This document shows, piece after piece, positions 1-8,900 of a stretch of DNA of 23,541 nucleotides. This DNA is from Porogramme epimiltina (Eukaryota > Basidiomycota > Agaricomycetes > Polyporales > Polyporaceae), in the NCBI GenBank assembly GCA_900155495.1, contig FTLJ01000832.1, positions 1-23,541 of the forward strand, given 5' to 3'. Each line of letters begins with the position of its first letter. Positions within the stretch are counted from its first letter, which is position 1. A program made the translations under genes and the position numbers. The notes beneath the pieces are model-generated. The model saw nothing but the letters and a program-made list of their open reading frames with translations, was not told the origin of the DNA and did no database searches.

Positions 1-395
1 CGCAGCCCTCCCCCCTTCTCCCCACCCGCATCCCCCCCTTCCCCAACGTCGAGGATGTCCTAGTAAAAGGGTCGACCCCGCCCACGCCCGCACCCCTCTC
101 CGCTCCCCGCGCCCCTTCCCCGCCGCGCAGACGGCGCCCGAGCCCCCGTAGCGTCCGAACCCCGGTGCGCCGCGCGAGAGACTTGCGGCGCGCCTTAAGG
201 CCGGACCGACATCGTACCTCGCCGCCTGCACGCCCGTCGGGGACGGTGGGCGGCGGCGGCACCTGCGTGTGCTACCGCAGGCGGCTCTTACATATGGTCT
301 GCGCGCCGCTGAGCTTACGGGCGCGTGGACAAAGGCCGAGTCGACAGTGCGTCGGGCGGCGGCGTGCATGCGTGCGTGTGTGCTGCCGCTGCTGA
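1..395. other. GC-rich low-complexity stretch, possible end of an upstream gene
   Basis: All three forward frames are open at the left edge and read as Pro/Arg/Ser-rich low complexity. Frame 1 ends at consecutive stops (TAG TAA, 61-66), and frame 3 stays open to 395. This could be the tail of a plus-strand gene cut by the window edge, or just C-rich promoter DNA without stops. No domain or splice pattern decides between them. Confidence 0.2.
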
Positions 396-1052
396 CGCGA
401 CGTTTAGAAGCCAAGCTTGCCCGGTGACGGGGCGCGCCTTCGTGCTCGCTTTTCTTTCACGCCGGCGTAGGTGGTCGCAGATGTGGTTATTTTCTTCTTT
501 TGTTTATGTTCTCTTTGAACTCGACGTGAAATGCACCGCGCAGATAATAGCGTCCGGGCCCGAGCATCACGCCCGCGGCGCGTGGTTCTGCGCGCACAAG
601 TGGCTGGAGCGGGTGCCGGCGCGGCGCTGGGCCTGGGAATGAGTGGAGAGCGAGGTGCCGGTGTTCGTGTGCCGGGAGAGGAGATCATATGCGAATGGGC
701 GTGTGCCCGCACTGAGACGTTGCTTTTTTCCGTTTTGTGTTTTGTTTCTGGGGTTGTGCGGTGTGCTGACATTGTCTTCTAGTTTTGCAGGTGAGCTCTA
801 TCTCGGGTTATGTGGAAGGTGGTGCGAGGGTTGGGTCACCGATGGGGCGTGGGGAGAGACTATATGCGGTCTGGAGCATGTGTTGGGAATATTGGGTCGG
901 AGGTGGCCTTCGTGCGTGCTTCTGCCCAGCCGTGTTGCTCTTGTGCCGTCTCGACACGCGTTCCAACCACATCCCCCTCCTCAATTTGTCGGCCGCGTAC
1001 GTCCATGTAACTTACGCTGACTCTACGCGTGTCCTAGTAATACCTAATCAAC
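396..1052 (+). promoter_or_regulatory. Intergenic/5' leader upstream of the J-protein gene
   Basis: No supported gene. The stretch is less GC-rich than its surroundings and has T-rich tracts near 484-515 and 721-750, as is common in fungal promoters. The ATG at 1053 has a reasonable context (caacATG). The reading frames seen here overlap on both strands, have biased composition and show no homology that I recognise. Confidence 0.4.
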
Positions 1053-2646
1053 ATGTTGGCCGGACTACTGAAGTACGCCGGCTGGACCTACCTCCCCAAC
1101 CTCGCCACCCAACAACTCCTCAACTTCTTCCACCAGTCCTACCCCCGCCTCTTCGGCCGCCCGCCGCCCCGTCCGGGCACCCCCGAGTATGTGCGGCACT
1201 ACCGCATGACGTACCTCCTCTTCGCCGTCGGCTACCTCGCGTACACCTTCTACGACGCCGCGACGGCGGTGGAGCCAAACTACTACCAGATGCTCGGCGT
1301 CGAGCCCACGGCGGACGACGGAACGCTCAAGGCCGCGTTTAGGCAGTTTGCGAGGCGCTACCACCCGGATCGTGTCGGGCCCCAGGGCGAGGCGGTGTTC
1401 ATCCAAGTGCGGGACGCGTATGAGGCCCTCAAGTCGCCAGTGAAGCGGTTTGCGTATGACAGGTCCGTGCCATTCTCCCTGTCACAATAACTCTTACTGA
1501 CGGAGGTCGTGTAGATTCGGTCCTGATGCCCTAGGATGGTCGCAATGCTCGACGCTTAGAGAATACATCCGCCATGGACTCATGCAAGCTTCCGGGTTCT
1601 ACATCACGACGACTTGCGTCTTGCTCCTCCTCTCCGCATCCGGCCGTGCAGGCCCAGTAGCATATGTACGTCCTTCATCACATCCATGTTCATCCTCTTA
1701 GCTCACAAACCAACATATAGTGGCGCTACATCCTCCTCACCCTCATCGCCGTCTACGAGATGCTCTTCATCCTCAACCCCTCCCCCTCCCAAGCAGCCCC
1801 CACGCAGCTCTCCGCCGCGCTCTTCGCCGACCCCGCGCGCGGCACGCACGCCGGGCTCCTCACCTTCCTCTGGCCGCGCCGCGTCGCGTACCAGCACATC
1901 CGCTTCCTCCACGCGCTCTTCGTCCTCGCCTCCTTCGCGCTCTCGAACGTCGTCCCCGTCCTCTTCCCCACGCCCTCGCGCGAGCTCGAGGAGAAGTGGG
2001 CCGCGGGCGAGGCGCAGCAGATCCTCCAGCTCTCCGGCATCGTCGCGCAGGAAGGTGCGTCCCTCTCTCCGCCCCCTTCCCCTCCTGTTCCCTTCCCCCT
2101 CCCTCCCTCCTGTTCCCCTACCCCGCCAGCCCAGTACTGACGCGCTCCACCGCAGCCCACGCACACGTCCAGACCCTCCTGCACGCCGCGCACGGCAGCG
2201 CCTCCGCGGCGACCTTCCCCTTCCTCGACGCGCACCCGCTCCCCGCCGGCGCCGCAGACGACGGCAGCGGCGGCGTCGCGGCGCGCATCGCCGCGGAGCT
2301 CGAGGACGTCCTCCTCGACACCAAGCTGCGCGAGGACAACGGCCCGCTCCGCAGCGCCGTCGACGACGCCGTCGAGCGCCAGCGCCGCCGCGAGCGGTGG
2401 GCCCCGCGCCCTAGTGCGAGTGGGAGCGGGAGCGGGTTCGCGAACGGGGGCGTGGAGGGGCGGGTTAGCGCAGGCGGGAGCGGGAGCGGGAGCAGGCGGG
2501 CGAGCCCGGTGCGGTTCGGGCCTCAGAACGCGGAGTGGCTCGCAAGGCTGCAGCGCGCGGGCGGGGGCGAGAGCGGATACGCGAGCGGGACCGCGTCGCC
2601 GCGCAGGCCGGGGTACGTCCGCGGGCGGTCGCGGTCGTTGGGTTGA
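1053..2646 (+). CDS. J-domain (DnaJ-like) multi-pass membrane co-chaperone
   Basis: Modelled as four exons: 1053-1462, 1515-1665, 1721-2054 and 2156-2646 (461 aa), all joined in frame at GT-AG introns of 52, 55 and 101 nt. A hydrophobic segment at about residues 52-68 precedes a J domain at about 75-139, with the HPD motif at 104-106 that stimulates Hsp70 ATPase and the typical closing AYDRFGPD across the first splice. Further hydrophobic segments lie at about 164-182, 188-206 and 248-269. The last exon encodes a charged helix and a Gly/Ser/Arg-rich tail. The family role is to recruit an Hsp70 to a membrane, probably the ER or mitochondrial outer membrane; location and partner are inferred. 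No zinc-finger or C-terminal type I/II DnaJ domains are present, so it is a class C J protein. It is convergent with the cdc15-like gene. Confidence 0.85.
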
Positions 2647-3345
2647 GGCGTGGTCGGACCCGGATGCGTTTGTTCGTTCCTATACCCTGGAGGCTGTTTT
2701 ATTACTTCCGTCGGGCGTGGAGCTCTGCCACCGCCTGTCGCTGTTCCCCCGCGCGTACGTGTATCAACGTAGATGGATTCCAGACGTAGATATCTAGTGG
2801 AGAAACGGGCGCGGTAAACAAATCGTGCGTCGTGCGAGCGGCAAGCACCGCGAGACGTGCGCACGCGCACGTCGACGGGGGAAGAGTAAAAGCAAGGAAA
2901 AGAGCAATAAATTAGAGCTATGTAACAACTCCCGATCGACGTGACTAGGGAAACAGGGTGGGGTGAGATGACAGCATGGTGGGGGCGCGGGCACGTGGAA
3001 CAAGGCTGGGCGAACAAAACAGGACAGGGCGGGACAGAGGGCGCAATTAACTAGAGTAAAGGAGGGGACGATAGGAGCGGGAGCGTTGTCACAGACAATG
3101 GAAGGACAGTGGGCGTGTGGTCGGGTAGTCGGGATACAAGGAGATGTGGATGTAAAGAGAGACGCAGATGGACAGGGTGGGGAGGTGAACACGCAGAAGA
3201 AAAAGGAGCGTCGAGCTGGACAGCGCACGGCAATAGCGTACGAATAACAAACAAAAGTAGGCGCAGCACCAGGGTGATCCAAAAGGCAGACGGTAGGCAG
3301 ATGTACACGAAAAGGGGGGCGAGTTTGAATCCAAGAGTCGCGTGC
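2647..3345. other. Convergent intergenic region holding both 3' UTRs
   Basis: It lies between the J-protein stop (2646) and the cdc15-like stop (3346 on the minus strand). An AATAAA hexamer on the plus strand at 2906-2911 is a plausible polyadenylation signal for the J gene. A long reverse frame runs through the region only because it reads past the real splice donor of the cdc15-like gene. No other gene seen. Confidence 0.5.
2906..2911 (+). terminator. Candidate polyadenylation signal (AATAAA)
   Basis: Canonical hexamer 260 nt after the J-protein stop, in a locally A-rich stretch. Fungal polyadenylation signals are loose, so this is only suggestive. Confidence 0.3.
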
Positions 3346-6319
3346 TTAGAAGAGGCAGACAAAGTTGCTCGGGAAGATGTGCCGGCCAGGCTGCCGCCGC
3401 CCTTCGTCGAGGAGCTCGCCGGACCACCAGCCGTCCTCGGGCGTCGCCGTAACGGCGATGATATCGTTCTCCTGGAAGTCGAACTCCTCTTCGATCGTCG
3501 CGCGGTAGTTGTACATCGCCTTGACTACAGAGTTGGGATTCAATCAGTGATCGTGCTCGCGGTGAGCTGGCATGAGACTGCGAGAATCTGGACGCACCAT
3601 AGAACAGCACTCCGCGCCCATCGTCCGTGAACTGGCCTGTTGGCGGGGGTTGGGTGCCTTGCGGTGGCTGCGGCGAGGGCGCGCGAGGGCTTGGCGCGCG
3701 GTACTGTTGCTGCTGCTGCGGGGGCTGCTGTGGTGGGTAGTATCCGCCGTTCACTGATGGCCCACGCTGCACGAGCGCACCCTGCTGCTGGCCGTACCCT
3801 TGCGGCGGCTGCTGTTGCTGCTGGGGCGGGGGCGGCTGGTTATACTGAGGGTACTGCTGCTGAGGCGGGCCGCTATACATCTGCGATTGCGTTTGTTGCG
3901 GCGGGGGCGCGCCGTACTGTTGCTGGCCGGGCGGTCCGTTGAACGGCGGCGCGCCAGAGTACTGCTGGGGAGGCGCCACGTACGGCGCGCCGTTCGGCCC
4001 TGCGTTGTAGCTCGGGCGGCGCTGGATGACTTGCTGAGGCTGCTGGGGCGCGCCGTAGGGCTGCGCCGGGGGCTGCTGCTGAGGCGCGCGGAACTGCTGG
4101 GCCATGTCGTCTGCGACAACGCGTCCGTTAGGGTCGAGCTGGATGCCGATACCGGGGCTTGTCGGACGCTGTTGGTGCATTGGCTGCTGGGGAATCGAGA
4201 TGGAGCCCTGACGAGCATTCGAGCCTGAATGGGCGTGACCCTGGCCGGGTGGCGGACCAGCAGCGGAAGGCGCCCGATAGCTATTGCGGTTGGAGGGAGG
4301 GGGTTCTTGCATAGCAGGGCTTGCGCTGCGCGACATCGAGGCGAACGGTTGGGGGCTGGTGCTACGACCCTGGGCACCTATGCCTGCCTGACCGCTCAAC
4401 GGGCGACCACGAATATCCGACCCTTGAGGAGGACCGGAAATGCTGTTGGCGCGGCTGCTGGGACGACTGATGGATTTCCGTTCGCCAGGGAGTGATTGCT
4501 GATAGTCCGCGAGCACGTTTTGGACAGAGACACCACCGGGGGACGTCGATTGAGGGGGTTTCATGAAGACGTTAGTAATGGGATTGGGAGAAGCAGGCCG
4601 TGACGTCGCTACCTGCGGGGGAAGTGAACCGACGACGATCTCGGCAGAGTTACGATAGTCACGGGGAGGGGGAGCTCCACCGGGAGGTGGGGAGAGCTTC
4701 CCGCCTGGGTCGCGACGAAGGCCCGAGCCGCCTGGAGGAGATTGTTGAGGCGGCGGAGCCTTGAACTGCCCACTACGACGAACACTGTTGGCGTTCTTCA
4801 GCTCGTTCATCTGGCGGGCTAGAGGATCATCGTCTTGTCCGACGTGGGGGTTCATGTGGGAACCGTTGGTGGCAGGTCCCGGACGTGCCTGGGGGTCCCT
4901 GTCCAAGTTCACTTCGTAAGCGTTCTGCCCGACCTTCAACATCGTTCGTGCGGTGGGATCAATCGGGTCGGCCTGAGGGTCAGCCGGACGCGTGCCCACG
5001 TTCGGTGTCGTTCTCCCGTTCGTCATCGCGCCGTTTTGCTGCACCGGATCCGGGGCGCGCATGCTCTGTCGGCTCTGAGTTTGCCGTGGCTGGGAGCCTC
5101 CCGTCCCTACACCCGTCATGTTCACAGGTTCCGTTTCCACTTCCTCTTGGTTCTGGGCAGGGGGTTGTTGACGTAAACGTTGGGACTGGCGGGCGAAGGC
5201 GGATGGATGTGTAGTAGGCCTATGCGACGATGCGGGCTGCGCATCGGGACTGGCGTAATCGATGAACGGCGGGGGGTCAGGGATTGCGTTGCCAGTACCG
5301 TAGTCGCGCACGAAACGCTCCATGTCCCCACCCACTTCAAGCTGTTCCAAAGACAATCGAAGCATCTCGCAGGACTGTGCAGGTCATGAGGGGCTGTCGA
5401 AGTAACAGGGAAAAGCATACGCACCTCGTCGTCGGAAACGCAAACGGTCGACACCGCATTCGCATATGCCCACAGGTTGTCCTTCATGAACTCGATCCGC
5501 TCCTCCTCCATGTCCTGGCAGCTGTCGCAAAAGGCTTTCCAACTCTGCTCCCACTTCATCATCGTATCTTGGAGAGCGCGAGCGAAGTTGGCGTAGTCGC
5601 GCTGGTTCGCCTGGACAGTCTGTTGAGCGCGCTCGAGCTTCAAGTGCACCTTCTCCAGGTCGCGGCCCTGTATGAGCGTGCTTTGCGCGGTGTACGAATT
5701 GATCCGCATACAGTCCGATTCGTACTTCTCGCGTGCCCGAGCGACGTAGCCTTCTTGGGTCTGCTTGTTCTTGAATTCCTTCTCGATCGCGGTTTGGATC
5801 CCGCGTTTGTGCTGTTGCTGCTTCTGGAGGAATGCCGTTGTAGATCCCTCAAGGTCATTCTTGATTGCTTGCGCAACGACGAGGTGGGACTGTGCTTGCT
5901 TTTCCGTCTCCTGTTTGAGGGTATCTAGGGATGTGCGAAGTTCGCTAGAATGGATGTTCAACGAAACGTCGCTACGCCCGAAAGTAATGAACGCACCCTA
6001 TTTCGTCTCTCCCTAATGTGAACTTCGCTAGGCCCGCCAGACGCTTCGCGTATTGTTCCTCAATAATCGCCCTACCAACCGTAAGTCAAACGGTACTCAA
6101 CACCATGCCATGGAAAGCTCACCTCTCCTTCCAATAGTTCTTCAACTCCTCCATTGTCCTGGAAGCACCACGCATACGAGCGAGGAGGACTTCAACTCCG
6201 CCGTCGCCGAGGCCCCAGAACGCATTGCAAAAGTCGAGCGAGCGGGCAGCGAAGTCAGGGGAGCCTGCGCGTGCATATCTCGAGAGGGAGGTCGTCGACG
6301 CCTGTCGCCGGGCAGACAT
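3346..6319 (-). CDS. cdc15: Cdc15/Imp2/Hof1-family F-BAR and SH3 cytokinesis scaffold
   Basis: Five exons on the minus strand: 6319-6123, 6071-5997, 5944-5425, 5374-3598 and 3524-3346. Introns are 51, 52, 50 and 73 nt, all GT-AG, and the total is 915 aa, close to fission-yeast Cdc15. The FCH/F-BAR domain spans about residues 25-300 (FCNAFWG at 30-36, then the long amphipathic helices of exons 2-3 and the start of exon 4). The middle (about 310-850) is disordered and rich in Pro/Gln/Ser. The last exon is a complete SH3 domain (about 857-915) with AMYNY, the GWW signature and a PSNFV end. The F-BAR domain binds and bends the plasma membrane. Family members scaffold the actomyosin ring and septum, with the SH3 recruiting partners. 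Ortholog choice among Cdc15, Imp2 and Hof1 is open, since basidiomycetes often have one member; the symbol is by family. Partial copies of this gene occur at 8191-8480 and 18668-19951. Confidence 0.9.
3655..4090 (-). repeat. CAG/CTG-rich low-complexity coding repeat
   Basis: This part of exon 4 of the cdc15-like gene is dense in CTG/TGC triplets on the plus strand. On the coding strand these encode Gln/Pro runs (QQQ, PPQ, GAPPQQ-type). It is an imperfect triplet tract, likely variable in length between strains, inside the disordered linker. Confidence 0.6.
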
Positions 6320-6649
6320 CGTGGTCGTGGTCGTAAAGCAAGGGGAACTCGCTGCCGTTGCGTACAGCCTACGACTAGCTCAGCATGATTTCGTGCATTT
6401 CAGACTCCGACAGTCGGAGATACTAAGGAGTAATCGAAGTTTCTTTTCGGAGATACAACGGGATCATTGGCGCTGCAAGTTGGATTTGGAGGACAAGACC
6501 CACAATATCCTCCTCCCTTTTCAACCCACCGTCTCTATAACTCATGGATGATGTCATAAACTCGGGGTTTGTCCCCGTATCTTCAGCCCCGAGGTCCCCG
6601 CGCACACGAAAACATAGCGTCAATAGCTGCGCTCCGCCTACTTCAAGCT
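6320..6649. promoter_or_regulatory. cdc15-like promoter / racemase 3' flank
   Basis: This gap separates the cdc15-like ATG (6319) from the racemase stop (6650), both genes on the minus strand. About 50 nt next to the ATG are closely similar to the sequence upstream of the truncated F-BAR copy (19952-20010). The part from about 6400 to 6649 is similar to the 3' flank of the racemase pseudogene (21761-21985). A palindrome at 6405-6419 is listed separately. Confidence 0.5.
6405..6419. promoter_or_regulatory. Palindrome CTCCGA-N3-TCGGAG
   Basis: A perfect inverted repeat of 7+7 nt around one base, 86 nt upstream of the cdc15-like ATG. It contains CCG-N5-CGG, the half-site pair typical of fungal Zn2Cys6 regulators in everted orientation. 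The same palindrome with a different centre survives in the duplicated block at 21958-21972. Function is inferred; it could equally be an RNA hairpin in the racemase 3' UTR. Confidence 0.3.
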
Positions 6650-7372
6650 CTAATGCCGTTGTGCCCTCACCAATCCGTCCAAAACAGTGATCCCGCTCCT
6701 CACCGCGTCCACGACCACAACCCGCGTGCCATCACATCCCGCCAGCAAGGCCTCCTCCATCCCGCTCATCCCCGCGCAACCCGTGATGATTGTGCGCGCT
6801 CCTCTGGCAACCATCCGCGACGCTGCCTCCCGTAGCGCTGCCCTGACGACATCTTCCTCGGCCTCGTGGAGCTCAAGCGCGTTCAACCCGGTGCTCTCCA
6901 CGCCCACAAACGCCCCGCCTAGGTCTGCTGAGCCAAAGATGCGCCGAACGCCCTCGGTGAGCGCCTTCTCCCAATATTTCCCGGTCGTCACGATACCGAA
7001 GGGCCGCCCTAGCGCGAGCGAGTGCATGATGGAAGCCTCGAGAATGCCGAGCACGGGTTTGGTGGTGTGTTCTCTGAGCATCCCAACGAGAGGGTGATCA
7101 GAGAAGCACGCTACGAGGAATGCGTCGTGATCTTCGGCTCCGTTAATGTGCTGCCCTTCCCGAAGTGAAGCGAATGTATACGCGGCCGATGCCACAGCCG
7201 TGGTAACATCGTTAATAGAGGGTGGCGACGCTTCTGGTCCGGTTTGGTAGCCCACGATGAGCGCTGGATGGAGAAGATCGGAGAGAACTGGTTGAAGTGC
7301 TTCGGTCATTGACCTTGATGAGTTAGGATTGATGACAAGGATGTTTATGGGCTTTGACACGTCCGTTGCCAT
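6650..7372 (-). CDS. Asp/Glu racemase superfamily enzyme (hydantoin racemase / Dcg1-like)
   Basis: A single uninterrupted exon of 240 aa, the usual length for this family. It opens with a beta strand and an ILVINPNSS motif, as hydantoin racemases and yeast Dcg1 do. The two catalytic cysteines are present: Cys89 in FLVACFSD and Cys199 in TIITGCAGM. Family members racemise 5-substituted hydantoins or related allantoin/amino-acid substrates by two-base Cys/Cys chemistry. The substrate here is unknown, and Dcg1-like fungal proteins are usually linked to allantoin and nitrogen catabolism only by co-regulation. It is likely cytosolic, with no signal peptide. A frameshifted copy lies at 21036-21760 on the other strand. 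Exact substrate uncertain, fold assignment confident. Confidence 0.88.
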   Translation of the reverse strand: MATDVSKPINILVINPNSSRSMTEALQPVLSDLLHPALIVGYQTGPEASPPSINDVTTAVASAAYTFASLREGQHINGAEDHDAFLVACFSDHPLVGMLREHTTKPVLGILEASIMHSLALGRPFGIVTTGKYWEKALTEGVRRIFGSADLGGAFVGVESTGLNALELHEAEEDVVRAALREAASRMVARGARTIITGCAGMSGMEEALLAGCDGTRVVVVDAVRSGITVLDGLVRAQRH

Positions 7373-7472
7373 ATCTTATACTCGCGAGGATCCTACGGCA
7401 ACAGAGGGCTTAAAGGCGATATAATGAGCGAGTTCAAGAGTACACACTCACCAGTGTAACGTAGAGATCTGA

Positions 7473-7750
7473 TCAACCCGAGTCCGCGCGCTTATTGATC
7501 ATTGCCGCATCAAAGCCTTGAGCTTCGTGCCGCCGCGGTGTTGGAGCCTCACATTTACATCCACGGCCTCCTGGATTGTACTGCCTCGAACATATGGGCT
7601 CAGTCTTCAGAGCATCGGCGATGCAGACTGTGAGCGATAGATCATAGCCCGTGGCTATGGCAAGAGTCATCTTGGCGGGTCCGCCATGCGATCACGAAGC
7701 TTACGTACACTAGATATCCCGCTTCCATCTGTCCAACTACGCTGCGGTCA
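7473..7750 (-). other. Conserved upstream block of the racemase gene (first copy)
   Basis: Read on the minus strand, this segment matches 20052-20335 on the plus strand. Shared words include the stretch around ATGACTCTTGCCATAGCC (7648-7665) and the stretch with AATAAGCGCGCGGAC near 7483-7500. A 65-codon frame (7665-7473) exists but is not kept in the copy. Another frame ending in a TGA shared by both copies reads as a short peptide tail (VRLQHRGGTKL here, VRFQHPDGTKV in the copy). It could be regulatory DNA or the remnant of a third gene. I do not recognise a family. Confidence 0.45.
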
Positions 7751-8180
7751 GTGGTAAGGTTCATATACACGTTGTATAGGGGTGTTACGAGTCAACTTGC
7801 TCAGTCCCCTGTCACCACACCCCCTTCATGCTAACAATCAAGCCTATCTGGAGTATTTTCTTCTCGGTGCTAGCCGTTCTAATGTTTGGTGGGGGAGTCT
7901 TCGCGAAAAAAGGAACGAGACGAGTAGGTGCTTATTCCTTATCAAAGTTCATATAGCTGAAAAGTGTTACAGCCGGGACAGTGCCACGACAACCCCTCCC
8001 GAGTACCTTTATATGCCCCTCTATCAATCCGCATCATACCACGCGATGCGGTCGCGCTACCTCGGGATCAAATCCGTCGGTTTCGCAGGCGGACTGTGAA
8101 CGCTACCCTCATCTTAATACCGGCCCCGCCGTCTCCTCGACTAGAGCTGCCTCCAATCGCGCAAGAATGTTCCGTGGACG
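7751..8180. other. Gene-free gap between racemase block and SH3 fragment
   Basis: Several short forward frames are open, but none shows a domain, splice structure or codon pattern that I can support. Similarity to the 20-kb copy stops at about 7750. If the inversion proposed in the findings is right, one breakpoint lies in or just right of this gap. Confidence 0.35.
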
Positions 8181-8190
8181 AAATCCCCCC

Positions 8191-8480
8191 CTCTGGGTTC
8201 TATACGAGCGGGAGTGGTTCCGAAATTCTGGGTTTCGGTGAGCGTTTCTGCACTGAATATCCGAATTTTCTATTCTGATAAGTATTGTTCGTTGACTCAA
8301 GCCAAGGCGATAGCTGATCACGAGGCAATGCTAGACGAAGAATTCGACTTCAAAAAAGGTGATCTTATTGCTGTGACTGCGATCCTCAACGACGGCTGGT
8401 GGAGGGGTGAGTTGCAGGATGAGGCACGGCGGCAACCAGGACAATATCTGTTCCCGAGCCATCTCGTGGCTCTATGTTGA
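8191..8480 (+). pseudogene. Detached SH3 end of a duplicated cdc15-like gene
   Basis: The part at 8302-8480 encodes an SH3 domain (EEFDFKKGDLIAV, DGWWRGEL, RRQPGQYLFPSHLV, then stop) closely similar to the last exon of the cdc15-like gene. It has exactly the same length (179 nt) and the same phase. An AG acceptor precedes it. A 64-nt intron (8238-8301, donor GTGAGC) joins it to 8191-8237, where PPSG and LGFG resemble the end of parental exon 4 (PPTG...LFYG). The ALYDY-type motif has decayed to AIADH. No F-BAR or linker lies upstream, so it is a 3' gene fragment. It could serve as an exon of another transcript, but no donor gene is visible. Confidence 0.75.
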
Positions 8481-8900
8481 CCATTATCGGACTTCGAAGC
8501 TCAGCGGTGTGCTATAGATGCTCTAATTACGCTCTATATAATCATGCCAACTCCCAAATTTGGATATGCGACGAGTAGCAGTGCCGTCGTGCAACATTGC
8601 ACTGCTACAAAAGGACAGCTTGCGATCAGAAGGGTGTTGCCACTCCAAATCACCGGCTGTGCACTTTTAATCACGGCGTCGATAACGCGTGGGTACAGCG
8701 CGCGAACTGTCTAACTAGGCCCCTGAACGCTTTGACAAGGGCAGTGTTTTGGAATCGGGCGGCATGATTAGGGTAGTAACCGTGACACCCTCCGCAGGTG
8801 CATAGTGATCGCAGGTTCGACAGTGGCTTTCTATTTTACCAGAGGCGTTGAAGCGTATACTAAGCTCCATCCCCTTCTTCTCTGCAGTGTCTTTCTCACT
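8481..8900. promoter_or_regulatory. Intergenic region upstream of the TAP-like hydrolase
   Basis: No gene supported. A TATATAA-like element near 8534 (ctctatataatc) is about 360 nt before the hydrolase ATG, so its relevance is doubtful. The frame of the hydrolase signal peptide stays open upstream of 8901 but has no ATG. Confidence 0.35.

Noticed and set aside
1614..2797. Alternative forward and reverse frames of 60-300 codons over the J-protein gene
   Set aside because: Arg/Ser/Pro-rich shadows of a GC-rich coding region; the J-protein model explains the splice sites and motifs.
3109..4495. Forward frames opposite the cdc15-like gene
   Set aside because: Antisense shadows of the Gln/Pro-rich exon; composition-driven, with no domains.
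3089..5365. A 758-codon reverse frame taken as one uninterrupted exon
   Set aside because: It reads through the donor at 3597 into non-coding DNA; splicing there joins cleanly to the SH3 exon, which is in another frame.
8805..8900. Upstream extension of the TAP-like hydrolase before the ATG at 8901
   Set aside because: The frame is open but has no ATG, and the signal peptide begins cleanly at 8901.
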